From DASPUH01 sp964518505 (GTDB taxonomy: Bacteria > Chloroflexota > Limnocylindria > Limnocylindrales > CSP1-4): a DNA stretch of 64,000 nt. The notes under the pieces are model-generated. The model was not told where the DNA came from. It saw nothing but the letters and a program-made list of their open reading frames with translations, and did no database searches. The position numbers and the translations under genes were made by a program. The first letter of the stretch is position 1; each line of letters opens with the position of its first letter. Shown in pieces: positions 1 to 7,718 of this stretch. The stretch is from assembly GCA_964518505.1 (NCBI GenBank), contig CAZFGT010000006.1, forward strand, positions 1 to 64,000, read 5' to 3'.

Positions 1-55
1 TCGTCAGGGGATACAGCCGGGTCGCCGTGCCGCCGGCCAGGATGAGGCCCTTCAC
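1..55 (-). CDS. Sugar-nucleotidyltransferase, N-terminal fragment
   Basis: Only the first 18 codons lie in the window; the gene continues leftward. They read VKGLILAGGTATRLYPLT, the N-terminal nucleotide-binding signature (GGxxTRLxPLT) of glucose-1-phosphate thymidylyltransferases (RmlA) and related NTP transferases, which make activated sugars for cell-surface glycans. The GTG start is chosen because a TACGAT -10 element (62-67) lies six bases upstream, matching the leaderless arrangement seen elsewhere here; the nearby ATG at 61-63 hits a stop after three codons. The family is clear; the sugar specificity cannot be told from so short a piece. Confidence 0.8.
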   Translation of the reverse strand, partial: MKGLILAGGTATRLYPLT

Positions 56-74
56 CGGTCCATCGTAGCCCGCG

Positions 75-1343
75 TCAGGAGCCGCGGCGCGAGAAGAGGC
101 GCGGCAGACGGTGCTTCCAGCCGCTCGGCAGGACGGTGTCGATGGCATCGTCGATGGTCACGATGCCCTCGAGGCGGCCTTCATCGTCGACCACCGGCAC
201 GGCCAGCAGGTTGTAGCGCGCGACCGCCTGGGCCACCTCGTCTTCGTCCGCCAGCACGCCCACCGCCACCGGCTCCGGGAACATGAACGTGCGCACGAGG
301 GCGTCCGGGGGCGACACGATCAGATCGCGCAGGGAGACGACCCCCACCAGGTGTTCGGCGTCGTCGACGACGTAGATGTAGTAGATGGTCTCGGCGTCGG
401 GCTCCAGTTCGCGCAGCCGCTGGATCGTCTGCTCGGCCGTCAGGTCGTCGCGCACGGCCACGAACTCGGTCGTCATCATGCCGCCCGCCGAGTCCTCGGG
501 GTAGCCCAGCAGCTCGGCCATCTCCTTGGCCTCGGTGGGTTCCATGAGCGGCAGGATCTCGTCGCGCGCGGTCCTTGACAGGTCGGCGATCAGGTCGGCG
601 GCGTCGTCGGGGCTCATCTCCTCGAGGATGTCGGCGGCGCGCTCCGGGAGGAGGTCCTCCAGCACCTCGACCTGCGTGTCGGGCTCCATCTCCTCGATGG
701 CGTCGGCGGCGGCCTCGTCGTCCAGGCTGGCCAGGACACCGGCCCGGTCGCGCGGCGCCAGCTGGTCGATGATCGAGGCCAGGTCGGCCGGGTGCAGCTC
801 GCGCAGGCCGGCGTGGGGCACGCGCAGCCGGATGGAGGCGATGGAGGTCTCGACCGGGTCCACGTCCTCCCAGTCGATATAGCGCTCCGGCAACGGCAGG
901 CGCAGGTTGCGAGCGATCGTGCGATACGGTCCCTCGATGCCCAGCCGCCGCAGCAGGCCGGCGGCCCCCACGTCGACCGCCACGAGGTGCAGCATCCCCT
1001 CGAGCTCATCGAGGCGCAGGTCGTTCACCCGCACGACCTTGCGCCCGTCCAGGTCCACGATCTGCTTGTCCTGCAGGTCCGCGTTGAGCAGCAGCTCGTT
1101 GGGTCGCTGGCGGAACTTCGTGATGTCGATGCGGTCGGTGTTGAGCGTCGCCCCGGCGAGGTCGAAGGAGGCCACGTCGGACCAGGGCAGGAAGATGCGC
1201 CGGCCGTCGGTCCGCACGACGAGGCCGGTCACCGGGGGGTAGCGGTCGCCGATGGCCACGATCAGGTCGGCCACCTTGCCGATGGCCTCTCCCTGCGGGT
1301 CGCGGACGGGGCGGCCCACGACCTGGCTCAGGTAGAACTGCAT
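75..1343 (-). CDS. MgtE N-terminal/CBS-domain protein with PRC-barrel
   Basis: A 422-residue soluble protein. The N-terminus (MQFYLSQVVGRPVRDPQG) starts a PRC-barrel-like segment, followed by a second PRC-like stretch, an MgtE intracellular N domain of acidic helical repeats (ADILEEMSPDDAADLIADL) and two CBS domains near the C-terminus (MTTEFVAVRDDLTAEQTIQR; VVDDEGRLEGIVTIDD). It lacks the membrane half of true MgtE magnesium channels, so it is probably a magnesium or nucleotide sensor or a regulator, not a channel. The start is the internal ATG at 1341-1343; the longer upstream reading is Arg/Pro-rich non-conserved sequence. Its stop lies 19 bases before the nucleotidyltransferase start, but that gene has its own -10 element. 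Confidence 0.85.
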   Translation of the reverse strand: MQFYLSQVVGRPVRDPQGEAIGKVADLIVAIGDRYPPVTGLVVRTDGRRIFLPWSDVASFDLAGATLNTDRIDITKFRQRPNELLLNADLQDKQIVDLDGRKVVRVNDLRLDELEGMLHLVAVDVGAAGLLRRLGIEGPYRTIARNLRLPLPERYIDWEDVDPVETSIASIRLRVPHAGLRELHPADLASIIDQLAPRDRAGVLASLDDEAAADAIEEMEPDTQVEVLEDLLPERAADILEEMSPDDAADLIADLSRTARDEILPLMEPTEAKEMAELLGYPEDSAGGMMTTEFVAVRDDLTAEQTIQRLRELEPDAETIYYIYVVDDAEHLVGVVSLRDLIVSPPDALVRTFMFPEPVAVGVLADEDEVAQAVARYNLLAVPVVDDEGRLEGIVTIDDAIDTVLPSGWKHRLPRLFSRRGS

Positions 1344-1522
1344 GCGGAACCTCGTCGGCGGGGATGCCGGGGCATGCCGGGGGGACCGCAGGCAGTGTAA
1401 GTCGGCGCGGTGGGGAGCGGCAACCTCGCGCCGGCGCGACCCGCAGCGGCCAGTACGTCCGGGCCACGCCGGGGTACCTCTGGTCCTCTCCGCCGGCGAC
1501 CGGCCACTCCTACGATCGGGCC

Positions 1523-3679
1523 GTGGACGAGCCCATGCCGCCCCGCCATGCCCCGCGCCAGTCGTCGGGGCACGCCCATGGGATCCGCCACCGGCCGGTC
1601 GGCACGCCACCCCCCGAGGCGCCCGCCGGCAACGAGCGGTTCTTCAGTTCGCTGGCGCATGCCGCGGCGCGCCTGTCGGGCAGCCTCGAGCGTGCCGCGA
1701 TCCTCCACATCGTCGTCGGCGAGGTGGCCGAGACCCTCCAGGTCGACGCGGTCACCGTTCGCCTCATCGACGACGAGGGCCGCCTGCCGGTCCTGGCCTG
1801 GGCCGGCCTGCCTGCCCGCCAGGCCCGACGCCTGCCCCCGTTCGCGGTCGACGAACCGTGGTTCGCCCGGCTGCGGCGGAGCCCGCGGCCGTGGGTCCGC
1901 CACCGCCTCGCCTCCGACGACGCCTACGACCCGGACCTGCGCTTCGAGGCCTCGGCTGTCGTGCCGCTGGTCCAGGAGCGCCAGGTCATCGGCCTGCTGT
2001 CGGCGGTCCGGCGCGTCGCCCGCGACTGGGCCCCCGAGGAGGTGGCCTTCCTGGAGGCCGTGGCAGGGCAGGCCGCCATCGCCCTCCACAACGCCGATCT
2101 GTACGAGGAGGCGCACCGCTGGGCCGGGCTCCTGTCGGTGGTCCAGGCCTCCGTCAACCGCATGAACCGCCTCACCTCGGTCGCCGAGATCGGCCAGGCG
2201 GTCGTGGAGGAGACCCGTCGGGTCGTCGACTACCACAACTGCCGCGTCTACGTCATCGAGCCGCCGGATGTCGTGCCCATCGCCTTCAAGGGCGACGTCG
2301 GCACGTACGACACGATCCCGGTCGACGTCCTGCGGACGCGCATCGGCGAGGGCTTCACCGGCTGGGTGGCGGAGCACGGCGAGCCGCTCCTCATCCATGA
2401 CGCCAACGCCGACCCGCGCGGCGCGACGATCCCCGGCACCGACAACGTCGATGAGTCGATGGTCGTGGTGCCCATGAAGTACGACGACCTCGCCATCGGC
2501 GTGGTGACCCTCTCCAAGCTCGGCCTGCGGCAGTTCGACCTGCGCGACCTGCAGCTCATGCAGATCCTGGCCAACGCCGCCGCCACGGCCATCCAGTCGG
2601 CGCGCGCCCTGGCCGAGACGCGGCAGGCCGCCGAACGGATGCAGAACCTGCTGCACATGTCGAGCGAGCTGACGCTCAGCCTGGAACCGGCGACCGTGGC
2701 CGATATCCTGGCGCGGCACCTCTCGGAGGCGACCGGCCTCGACGAGTGCACCATCAGCTTCTGGGAGCGCGAGACCGACCGCATCGTGTCGTGGGGCTTC
2801 TGGCCGCCGCGCGCCGCGGCCGACCGCACGGAGATCTACGACCTGGGCGCCTTCCCCGAGACGCGGCGCGTGCTGGAGCAGCAGGTGGCGGCCACCATCG
2901 ACCGCCACGACGAGGCGGCGGATGAGGCCGAACGCGACGAGCTGGGGCTCCTGGGCTTCGACGGCATGTGCATGCTGCCGCTGGTGGCCAAGGGCCAGTC
3001 GATCGGCCTCATCGAGCTGTACGGGCGCTTGCCGATCCACCTCGACCCTGCGCAGCTCGACCTGGCCCGGGCGATGGCCAATGAGGCCGCCATGGCCCTG
3101 GAGAACGCTCGCCTGTACGAAGCCGCGCGGCGCCTCGCCGATCGCGACCCGCTGACGGGGTTCCTGAACCACCGCGCCTTCCACGAGCGCCTCGGCGAGG
3201 AGATCCTGCGCGGCCACCGGAGCCGCCGCCCGGTCGGCCTGCTGATGCTGGACGTGGACGACTTCAAACTCGTCAACGACACGCTGGGCCACCAGATCGG
3301 CGACCAGGTCCTCCGCTGGGCCAGCGAGTGCATCGCCGCGACCCTGCGGTCGACGGACGTGGCGGCGCGCTACGGCGGCGACGAGTTCGCCGTGATCCTG
3401 CCCGAGGCCGAAGCAGCCGATGCGCAGCAGGCCGCCGCGCGCATCATCGAGACGTTCGCCGCCAAGGCCTTCCAGACCGAAGCTCGCGGCGAGGTGCCCA
3501 TCGCCGTGTCGATCGGCGTCGCCGCCTACCCCGTGGATGCACGCTCGGCCGGCGACCTCGTCGGCGCGGCCGACGCCGCCCTGTACAGCGTCAAGCGCGC
3601 CGCCGGTGGCGCCTGGGCCCTGGCCGGGCAGCCGGAGGTCCCCACGCCGGCCCCCACGCTGGTCCGCGCCGCGGTCTGA
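1523..3679 (+). CDS. Diguanylate cyclase with three GAF domains
   Basis: A 718-residue cytoplasmic signalling enzyme that should make cyclic-di-GMP from GTP. Three GAF-like sensor modules occupy roughly residues 40-200, 210-370 and 375-540, followed by a GGDEF domain with DPLTGFLNHRAF, DVDDFKLVNDTLGH and an intact YGGDEF active site at about residue 618. RSTD five residues before GGDEF is a product-inhibition I-site, so feedback control is likely. No membrane segment is visible, so it senses soluble or small-molecule signals. The GTG start at 1523 is preferred because TACGAT at 1511-1516 lies six bases before it; the reading frame extends further upstream without family similarity. Confidence 0.9.
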   Translation: MDEPMPPRHAPRQSSGHAHGIRHRPVGTPPPEAPAGNERFFSSLAHAAARLSGSLERAAILHIVVGEVAETLQVDAVTVRLIDDEGRLPVLAWAGLPARQARRLPPFAVDEPWFARLRRSPRPWVRHRLASDDAYDPDLRFEASAVVPLVQERQVIGLLSAVRRVARDWAPEEVAFLEAVAGQAAIALHNADLYEEAHRWAGLLSVVQASVNRMNRLTSVAEIGQAVVEETRRVVDYHNCRVYVIEPPDVVPIAFKGDVGTYDTIPVDVLRTRIGEGFTGWVAEHGEPLLIHDANADPRGATIPGTDNVDESMVVVPMKYDDLAIGVVTLSKLGLRQFDLRDLQLMQILANAAATAIQSARALAETRQAAERMQNLLHMSSELTLSLEPATVADILARHLSEATGLDECTISFWERETDRIVSWGFWPPRAAADRTEIYDLGAFPETRRVLEQQVAATIDRHDEAADEAERDELGLLGFDGMCMLPLVAKGQSIGLIELYGRLPIHLDPAQLDLARAMANEAAMALENARLYEAARRLADRDPLTGFLNHRAFHERLGEEILRGHRSRRPVGLLMLDVDDFKLVNDTLGHQIGDQVLRWASECIAATLRSTDVAARYGGDEFAVILPEAEAADAQQAAARIIETFAAKAFQTEARGEVPIAVSIGVAAYPVDARSAGDLVGAADAALYSVKRAAGGAWALAGQPEVPTPAPTLVRAAV

Positions 3680-3743
3680 ACCGCCCGCGGGCGGCGCTCG
3701 GGTCGACGCCCCGCCCGACCGTCACGTCGGGCACACTGGGGCG

Positions 3744-5633
3744 ATGCCGGCCGACCCACCCTACCCCCTGCCCCCGGACCCCGAGGCGCCGCCCTACGAC
3801 ACGCGGCCGCGAGCCTCGCGAGGCGACGACATCCCGCTCCTCTCCAACCGCACGCTGGCGCGACTATTCGCCGAGGCCGGCGACCTGATGGATCTCAAGG
3901 GCGAGTTGGTGTTCAAGGGCGTCGCCTACCGCCGCGCCGCCGAGGCCATCGAGCGCAGTCCGGTAGCCGTCGCCCAGGCCTACCGCGCGGGCGATCCGCC
4001 GCGCCTGCCTGGCGTGGGCGCGGCCATCACCGACAAGCTCGCCGAGCTCGCCGACACCGGCCGGCTGCGCTTCTATGAACGGCTGCGGCGCGACGTGCCG
4101 GCCGGCCTGCTCGACCTGCTGGACGTGCCCGGCCTGGGGCCGCGGACGGTCCACCTGCTGCACACCGAACTCGGCATCACCGACCTGGCGGGGCTGGACG
4201 CGGCCGCGAAGGCGGGCCGCATCCGCTCCGTGCGGGGCCTCGGCCAGCGCACGGAGGAGCGCATCCTGGGCTCGCTGGCCGACCGGGCGGAGGCGGGCGG
4301 CCGGCTGCGGCTGGGCCAGGCGGCGGAGGTCCTGGGCCACGTCTTCGGCGGCCTGGAGGGTACGCCCGGCCTGCTCGGCCTGATCCCGGCGGGGTCGTTC
4401 CGGCGACGCCGCGAGACGATCGGGGATCTCGACGTCCTGGCCGAGACGGAACAGCCCGACGCGCTCGTGACGCGATTCGTGGAGCTGCCCGAGGTCGAGA
4501 ACATCCTCGGCCGGGGCTCGCGGAAGGCCGCCGTGCGCCTGCGCCGCGGGCCGCAGGTCGACCTGATGCTCATGCCCTCCGGCGAGGGCGGGGCCTACCT
4601 GGTCCACTTCACCGGTTCGGCCGCCCACAACATCCGCCTCCGGGGACGGGCCCGTGACCGGGGCTGGAGCCTCTCGGAGCAGGGCTTCGTGCGCCTGGGG
4701 GACGACGGCCAGCCGCTGTCCGGCGCGGCGGCCGAGCGGCGGACGTTCGAGACCGAGGCGGAGGTCTACGACTTCCTTGGCCTGGCGTGGGTCCCGCCCG
4801 AGCTGCGCGAGGACACCGGTGAGATCGAGGCGGCGGAGGCCGGCACCCTGCCCCACCTCGTGGAGCTGGCCGACCTGCGCGGGGACTGCCACAGCCACTC
4901 CGATTGGTCCGATGGCCATGCCTCGCCGGAAGCGATGGCGGAGATCGCCCGCGGCCGGGGGCTGTCGTACCTCGTGCTGACGGACCACACGCAGAGCCTG
5001 GGCATCGCCCACGGCCTGGATCCGGAGCGCGTCGAGCAGCAGCGCACGGTGATCGGCGAACTCAACGAGCGGTACCGGCGAGAGGAAGAGGAGGGGAGCG
5101 CCCCGGCCGGCAGTCACCCCGACGGTTTCCGCCTGCTCCATGGCTGCGAGCTGGAGATCCGCGCCGACGGGCGCCTGGACTACCCGGACCGCCTGCTGGC
5201 CAGCTTCGACGTCGTCGTCGCCAGCCTCCATGTCGGGCGCAAGCAGCCCACGGCGCAGCTGATGGCGCGGTACGCGGTCGCGCTCGCCAACCCGCACGTC
5301 GACATCATCAGCCACCCGTCCGGCCGCAAGCTCGGTGAACGGGATGACCTGGACCTGGACTGGACGACCTTCTACGGCGAGGCCGCACGGAGCGGCACGT
5401 GGCTCGAGATCAATGGCTCGGATGAGCGCCTTGACCTGGCCCCCGAGCGCGCCCGTGCCGCGCAGGCGGCGGGCTGTCACTTCACGATCGACTCGGACGC
5501 CCACTACCTCCACGAGTTCGACAACCTGGCCTGGGGCACGGCCATGGCCCGGCGCGCCTGGCTGGAGGCCGGCGACATCATCAATACGCTGCCCCGCGAG
5601 GCCTTCCTGGAGGCCGTTCGCGCGCGCGACTGA
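3744..5633 (+). CDS. polX: DNA polymerase X family protein with PHP domain
   Basis: A 629-residue bacterial PolX, a gap-filling repair polymerase with a C-terminal PHP exonuclease. The N-terminal part carries helix-hairpin-helix segments (LPGVGAAITDKLAEL; VPGLGPRTVHLLHTELG). The palm motif GSFRRRRETIGDLDVLAE supplies two catalytic Asp, and VDLMLMP the third. The PHP domain runs from about residue 380 to the end, with metal-ligand motifs GDCHSHSDWSDG, LTDH, ASLHVG, ISHPSGR and DSDAHYL all present, so both activities look intact. ATG at 3744 follows CACACT (3732-3737) by six bases, again leaderless. It stands alone between a diguanylate cyclase and a hydrolase on the other strand. Confidence 0.92.
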   Translation: MPADPPYPLPPDPEAPPYDTRPRASRGDDIPLLSNRTLARLFAEAGDLMDLKGELVFKGVAYRRAAEAIERSPVAVAQAYRAGDPPRLPGVGAAITDKLAELADTGRLRFYERLRRDVPAGLLDLLDVPGLGPRTVHLLHTELGITDLAGLDAAAKAGRIRSVRGLGQRTEERILGSLADRAEAGGRLRLGQAAEVLGHVFGGLEGTPGLLGLIPAGSFRRRRETIGDLDVLAETEQPDALVTRFVELPEVENILGRGSRKAAVRLRRGPQVDLMLMPSGEGGAYLVHFTGSAAHNIRLRGRARDRGWSLSEQGFVRLGDDGQPLSGAAAERRTFETEAEVYDFLGLAWVPPELREDTGEIEAAEAGTLPHLVELADLRGDCHSHSDWSDGHASPEAMAEIARGRGLSYLVLTDHTQSLGIAHGLDPERVEQQRTVIGELNERYRREEEEGSAPAGSHPDGFRLLHGCELEIRADGRLDYPDRLLASFDVVVASLHVGRKQPTAQLMARYAVALANPHVDIISHPSGRKLGERDDLDLDWTTFYGEAARSGTWLEINGSDERLDLAPERARAAQAAGCHFTIDSDAHYLHEFDNLAWGTAMARRAWLEAGDIINTLPREAFLEAVRARD

Positions 5634-5747
5634 CGCACGGGTTTCGCGCCGCCCGATCGAGCACGGCAGGTGGCGCGACACGACACCGAGACGCGATGGG
5701 GGCCGCTGGCCCGCGAGGTCGGTCGGGGCGTTCAGCGATGGTGAAGA

Positions 5748-6263
5748 TCAGACCCCCAGCAGGAAGTCGGCCGCGACCTCCAGCGCCGCGTCCAGGTGGC
5801 CGCGGAGGCCGTGGACGGCGCCCGGGAAGACCACCAGGCGTCCGTGCGGCAGCGTCTCGGCCGCCGTGCGGAGCAGGTCGATACGGGCGAACGGGTCGCG
5901 GTCGCCCGAGAGCAACAGGACGGGGCAGCTGATGGCCGGCCAGTGGGCGACCCGTGAGCCCAGCTCGGGCTGGCCGGGGCGGTGGACGGGGTAGCTGAAG
6001 CAGACCAGCGCCGGCACGTGCGTACGACCGGCCGCCAGGCTCGCCATGCGGCCCCCGAACGAGTGGCCACCCAGCGCAAGGCCCGGGTCGGCCGCGGCGG
6101 CGGCGAGGAAGATCTCGACCGCCGCCTCGGGTCGGCCGCGCGGCAGGTCCACAGCACGGCCGTCCACGCCTCGCTTGGCCAGCGCGTCCACGTACGGCTT
6201 CATGGATGCCGCGGTGCCGGAGGCGCCGTGCCCGAGGACGATGCGCGCCGCCAGGGGAGTCAC
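5748..6263 (-). CDS. Alpha/beta hydrolase (dienelactone hydrolase/KANL3-TEX30-like)
   Basis: A 171-residue cytosolic alpha/beta hydrolase. Early HGASG forms the oxyanion-hole region, GGHSFGGR is the nucleophile elbow, SGDRDPF gives the acid and AVHGL the catalytic His, so the triad is complete. The short length and order match the small TEX30/KANL3-type hydrolases whose substrate is unknown. GTG at 6263 is chosen because TACGAT (6270-6275) lies six bases upstream. Reading further upstream runs into the tandem repeats and the N gap, so the longer open frame there is not coding. Confidence 0.82.
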   Translation of the reverse strand: MTPLAARIVLGHGASGTAASMKPYVDALAKRGVDGRAVDLPRGRPEAAVEIFLAAAAADPGLALGGHSFGGRMASLAAGRTHVPALVCFSYPVHRPGQPELGSRVAHWPAISCPVLLLSGDRDPFARIDLLRTAAETLPHGRLVVFPGAVHGLRGHLDAALEVAADFLLGV

Positions 6264-6342
6264 CCGGCCATCGTAGCCGGGCGAGGCTGCCATCCGCGCC
6301 GCCGTCGGCGGGCCCATGGCGGACTGGCCGCGGCCCCCGCTC

Positions 6343-6555
6343 GTGAACATCCGGGGTTCGTAACGACGAAGGAGCCGACCGCCAGGCCAGCGGAGCGACC
6401 GCTCCTTCCCCGCGGTGAACATCCGAGGTTCGTAATGACGAAGGAGCCGACCGTCAGGCCAGCGGAGCAGCCCCTCCGTCGCCGTTGTGAACGTCCGAGG
6501 TTCAGGAAGGGGATGGAGATGCCTGGAACCATCCTTCCGTCGTCGTTGTGAACAT
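6343..6555 (+). repeat. Tandem repeat, 72-bp unit, about 3.1 copies
   Basis: Units begin with GTGAAC at 6343, 6415, 6487 and 6548. The first two are 72 bp long and nearly identical through the first 54 bases (shared core GGTTCGTAA, GACGAAGGAGCCGACCG, CAGGCCAGCGGAGC). The third keeps GTGAACGTCCGAGGTTC then diverges and is 61 bp long. The fourth is cut by the assembly gap after eight bases. No start codon, ribosome site or conserved protein goes with it. The repeat probably caused the assembly break. Confidence 0.9.
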
Positions 6556-6655
6556 NNNNNNNNNNNNNNNNNNNNNNNNNNNNNNNNNNNNNNNNNNNNN
6601 NNNNNNNNNNNNNNNNNNNNNNNNNNNNNNNNNNNNNNNNNNNNNNNNNNNNNNN
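6556..6655. other. Scaffold gap of 100 Ns
   Basis: Exactly 100 undetermined bases, the usual placeholder for a gap of unknown size. It falls between two different tandem repeats, so the true intergenic region may be considerably longer and may hold more repeat copies or a gene. Confidence 0.98.
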
Positions 6656-6707
6656 GGCGCCGCCATGCGCGGCGTGGGCCAGGCGCCGCCATGCGCGGCG
6701 TGGGCCA
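6656..6707. repeat. Tandem 26-bp repeat, two copies
   Basis: Two perfect head-to-tail copies (6656-6681 and 6682-6707) of a 26-bp unit beginning GGCGCCGCCATGCGCGG and ending GTGGGCCA, then a partial third copy (GGCGTGGGCC). The left side is cut by the N gap, so more copies may exist. Confidence 0.9.
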
Positions 6708-6771
6708 GGCGTGGGCCGACCCCGGCCGAGGCCGTCCCCGGCCCGCGGGCGCGGGACCGTAGACTCGCGCC

Positions 6772-7581
6772 ATGCATGACCGTCGGACGCGCCTGCTGAA
6801 CCTGACGGCCCTCGTGGTCGCGCTCAGCGTGCCGGTGGGCCTGCTGGACGGACCCGCGTGGTGGCTGGGCGTGGCGGCGCTGATGGCGGCGACGGCGGTG
6901 ACGACACGCGCGTCGACCGATCGCTCGTGGCACGGGCTGCCGTTCGCCCCGGCGGCGCTGCCCATGCTGGCGGCCTTCAGCGCTGCCGGGCTGACCCACC
7001 TCGCCGGCGACGGTGCCCTGTGGCTGCTCGCCCTCGCCTGCGGCGGAGCGCTGGTGGCCCTGACGCTGCTCGCCGAGGCGCGCCTGGCCGGCCCGGCGGA
7101 CGATCGGCGGGCGCGGCTGGAGCGCCAGGTCGTGCCCCTGGCCATCGTCGTCGCGTTCGCGGCCTTCCTGTCCGCGGCGGGGGCCATCACCGGTGGTCTC
7201 GCCGACGTCGCGGGCCAGCCGACCGACACGGCCCTCGGCGCACTCACGGTCTCCGGCGTCCTCCTGCTGGCCCTGGCCGACGCGGCGGTGGCGGCCGCCC
7301 TCGGCTACCGGCTCGCGGCCCTGCGCACGACGAACCTCAGCGAGGCGCTGCGCATCGCCGGCACCTATGCCGTGGTCACCGGGCTGGGGGCGGCGCTGCT
7401 GCGCGTCCTGGAGCTGCCGCGGCTGTTCGGCCCGGCCGTGCTGGCCGGCGTCTTCTATCTCTGGAGCGCGTACCGCGATGCCTCGGCGGCCCAGCGGCGG
7501 ACGTCCGCGTGGCTGCTGGAATACGGGCTGCTGGCGGCCGCCCTGGTACTTGTGGTGGGGTGGAACCTGTTACTCCATTGA
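6772..7581 (+). CDS. Polytopic membrane protein of unknown function
   Basis: A 269-residue, strongly hydrophobic protein with about seven to eight predicted membrane segments (for example LTALVVALSVPVGLL, WLGVAALMAATAV, GALTVSGVLLLALADAAV, LLEYGLLAAALVLVVGW). I do not recognise a family or catalytic motif. It starts at an ATG six bases after TAGACT (6760-6765), so it is transcribed on its own as a leaderless message despite the repeats just upstream. A GGDEF-EAL gene follows in the same direction after about 135 bp. Confidence 0.75.
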   Translation: MHDRRTRLLNLTALVVALSVPVGLLDGPAWWLGVAALMAATAVTTRASTDRSWHGLPFAPAALPMLAAFSAAGLTHLAGDGALWLLALACGGALVALTLLAEARLAGPADDRRARLERQVVPLAIVVAFAAFLSAAGAITGGLADVAGQPTDTALGALTVSGVLLLALADAAVAAALGYRLAALRTTNLSEALRIAGTYAVVTGLGAALLRVLELPRLFGPAVLAGVFYLWSAYRDASAAQRRTSAWLLEYGLLAAALVLVVGWNLLLH

Positions 7582-7718
7582 CCCGTCCGGAGAGTCCCTC
7601 CGGCCGAGTCTGGTGCGGCCGCGGGACCATCGGGCTATTCGTCCGCGGGCCCCGGCGTGCGACAACTGGGGGCGCCCGGAAGCACCGGCGCTCCTGACGG
7701 CTGGCCGCCGTCCGACAG

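Noticed and set aside
1328..3292. A 654-residue minus-strand open frame
   Set aside because: It is antisense to the GAF-GGDEF gene, with no recognisable domain.
6343..6555. CRISPR array from the repeated units
   Set aside because: Units are contiguous 72-bp blocks that diverge gradually, without short constant repeats and unique spacers, and no cas gene is present.
5748..7247. A 499-residue minus-strand reading through the N gap
   Set aside because: It depends on undetermined bases and on the repeats; only the hydrolase part up to 6263 has protein-family support.
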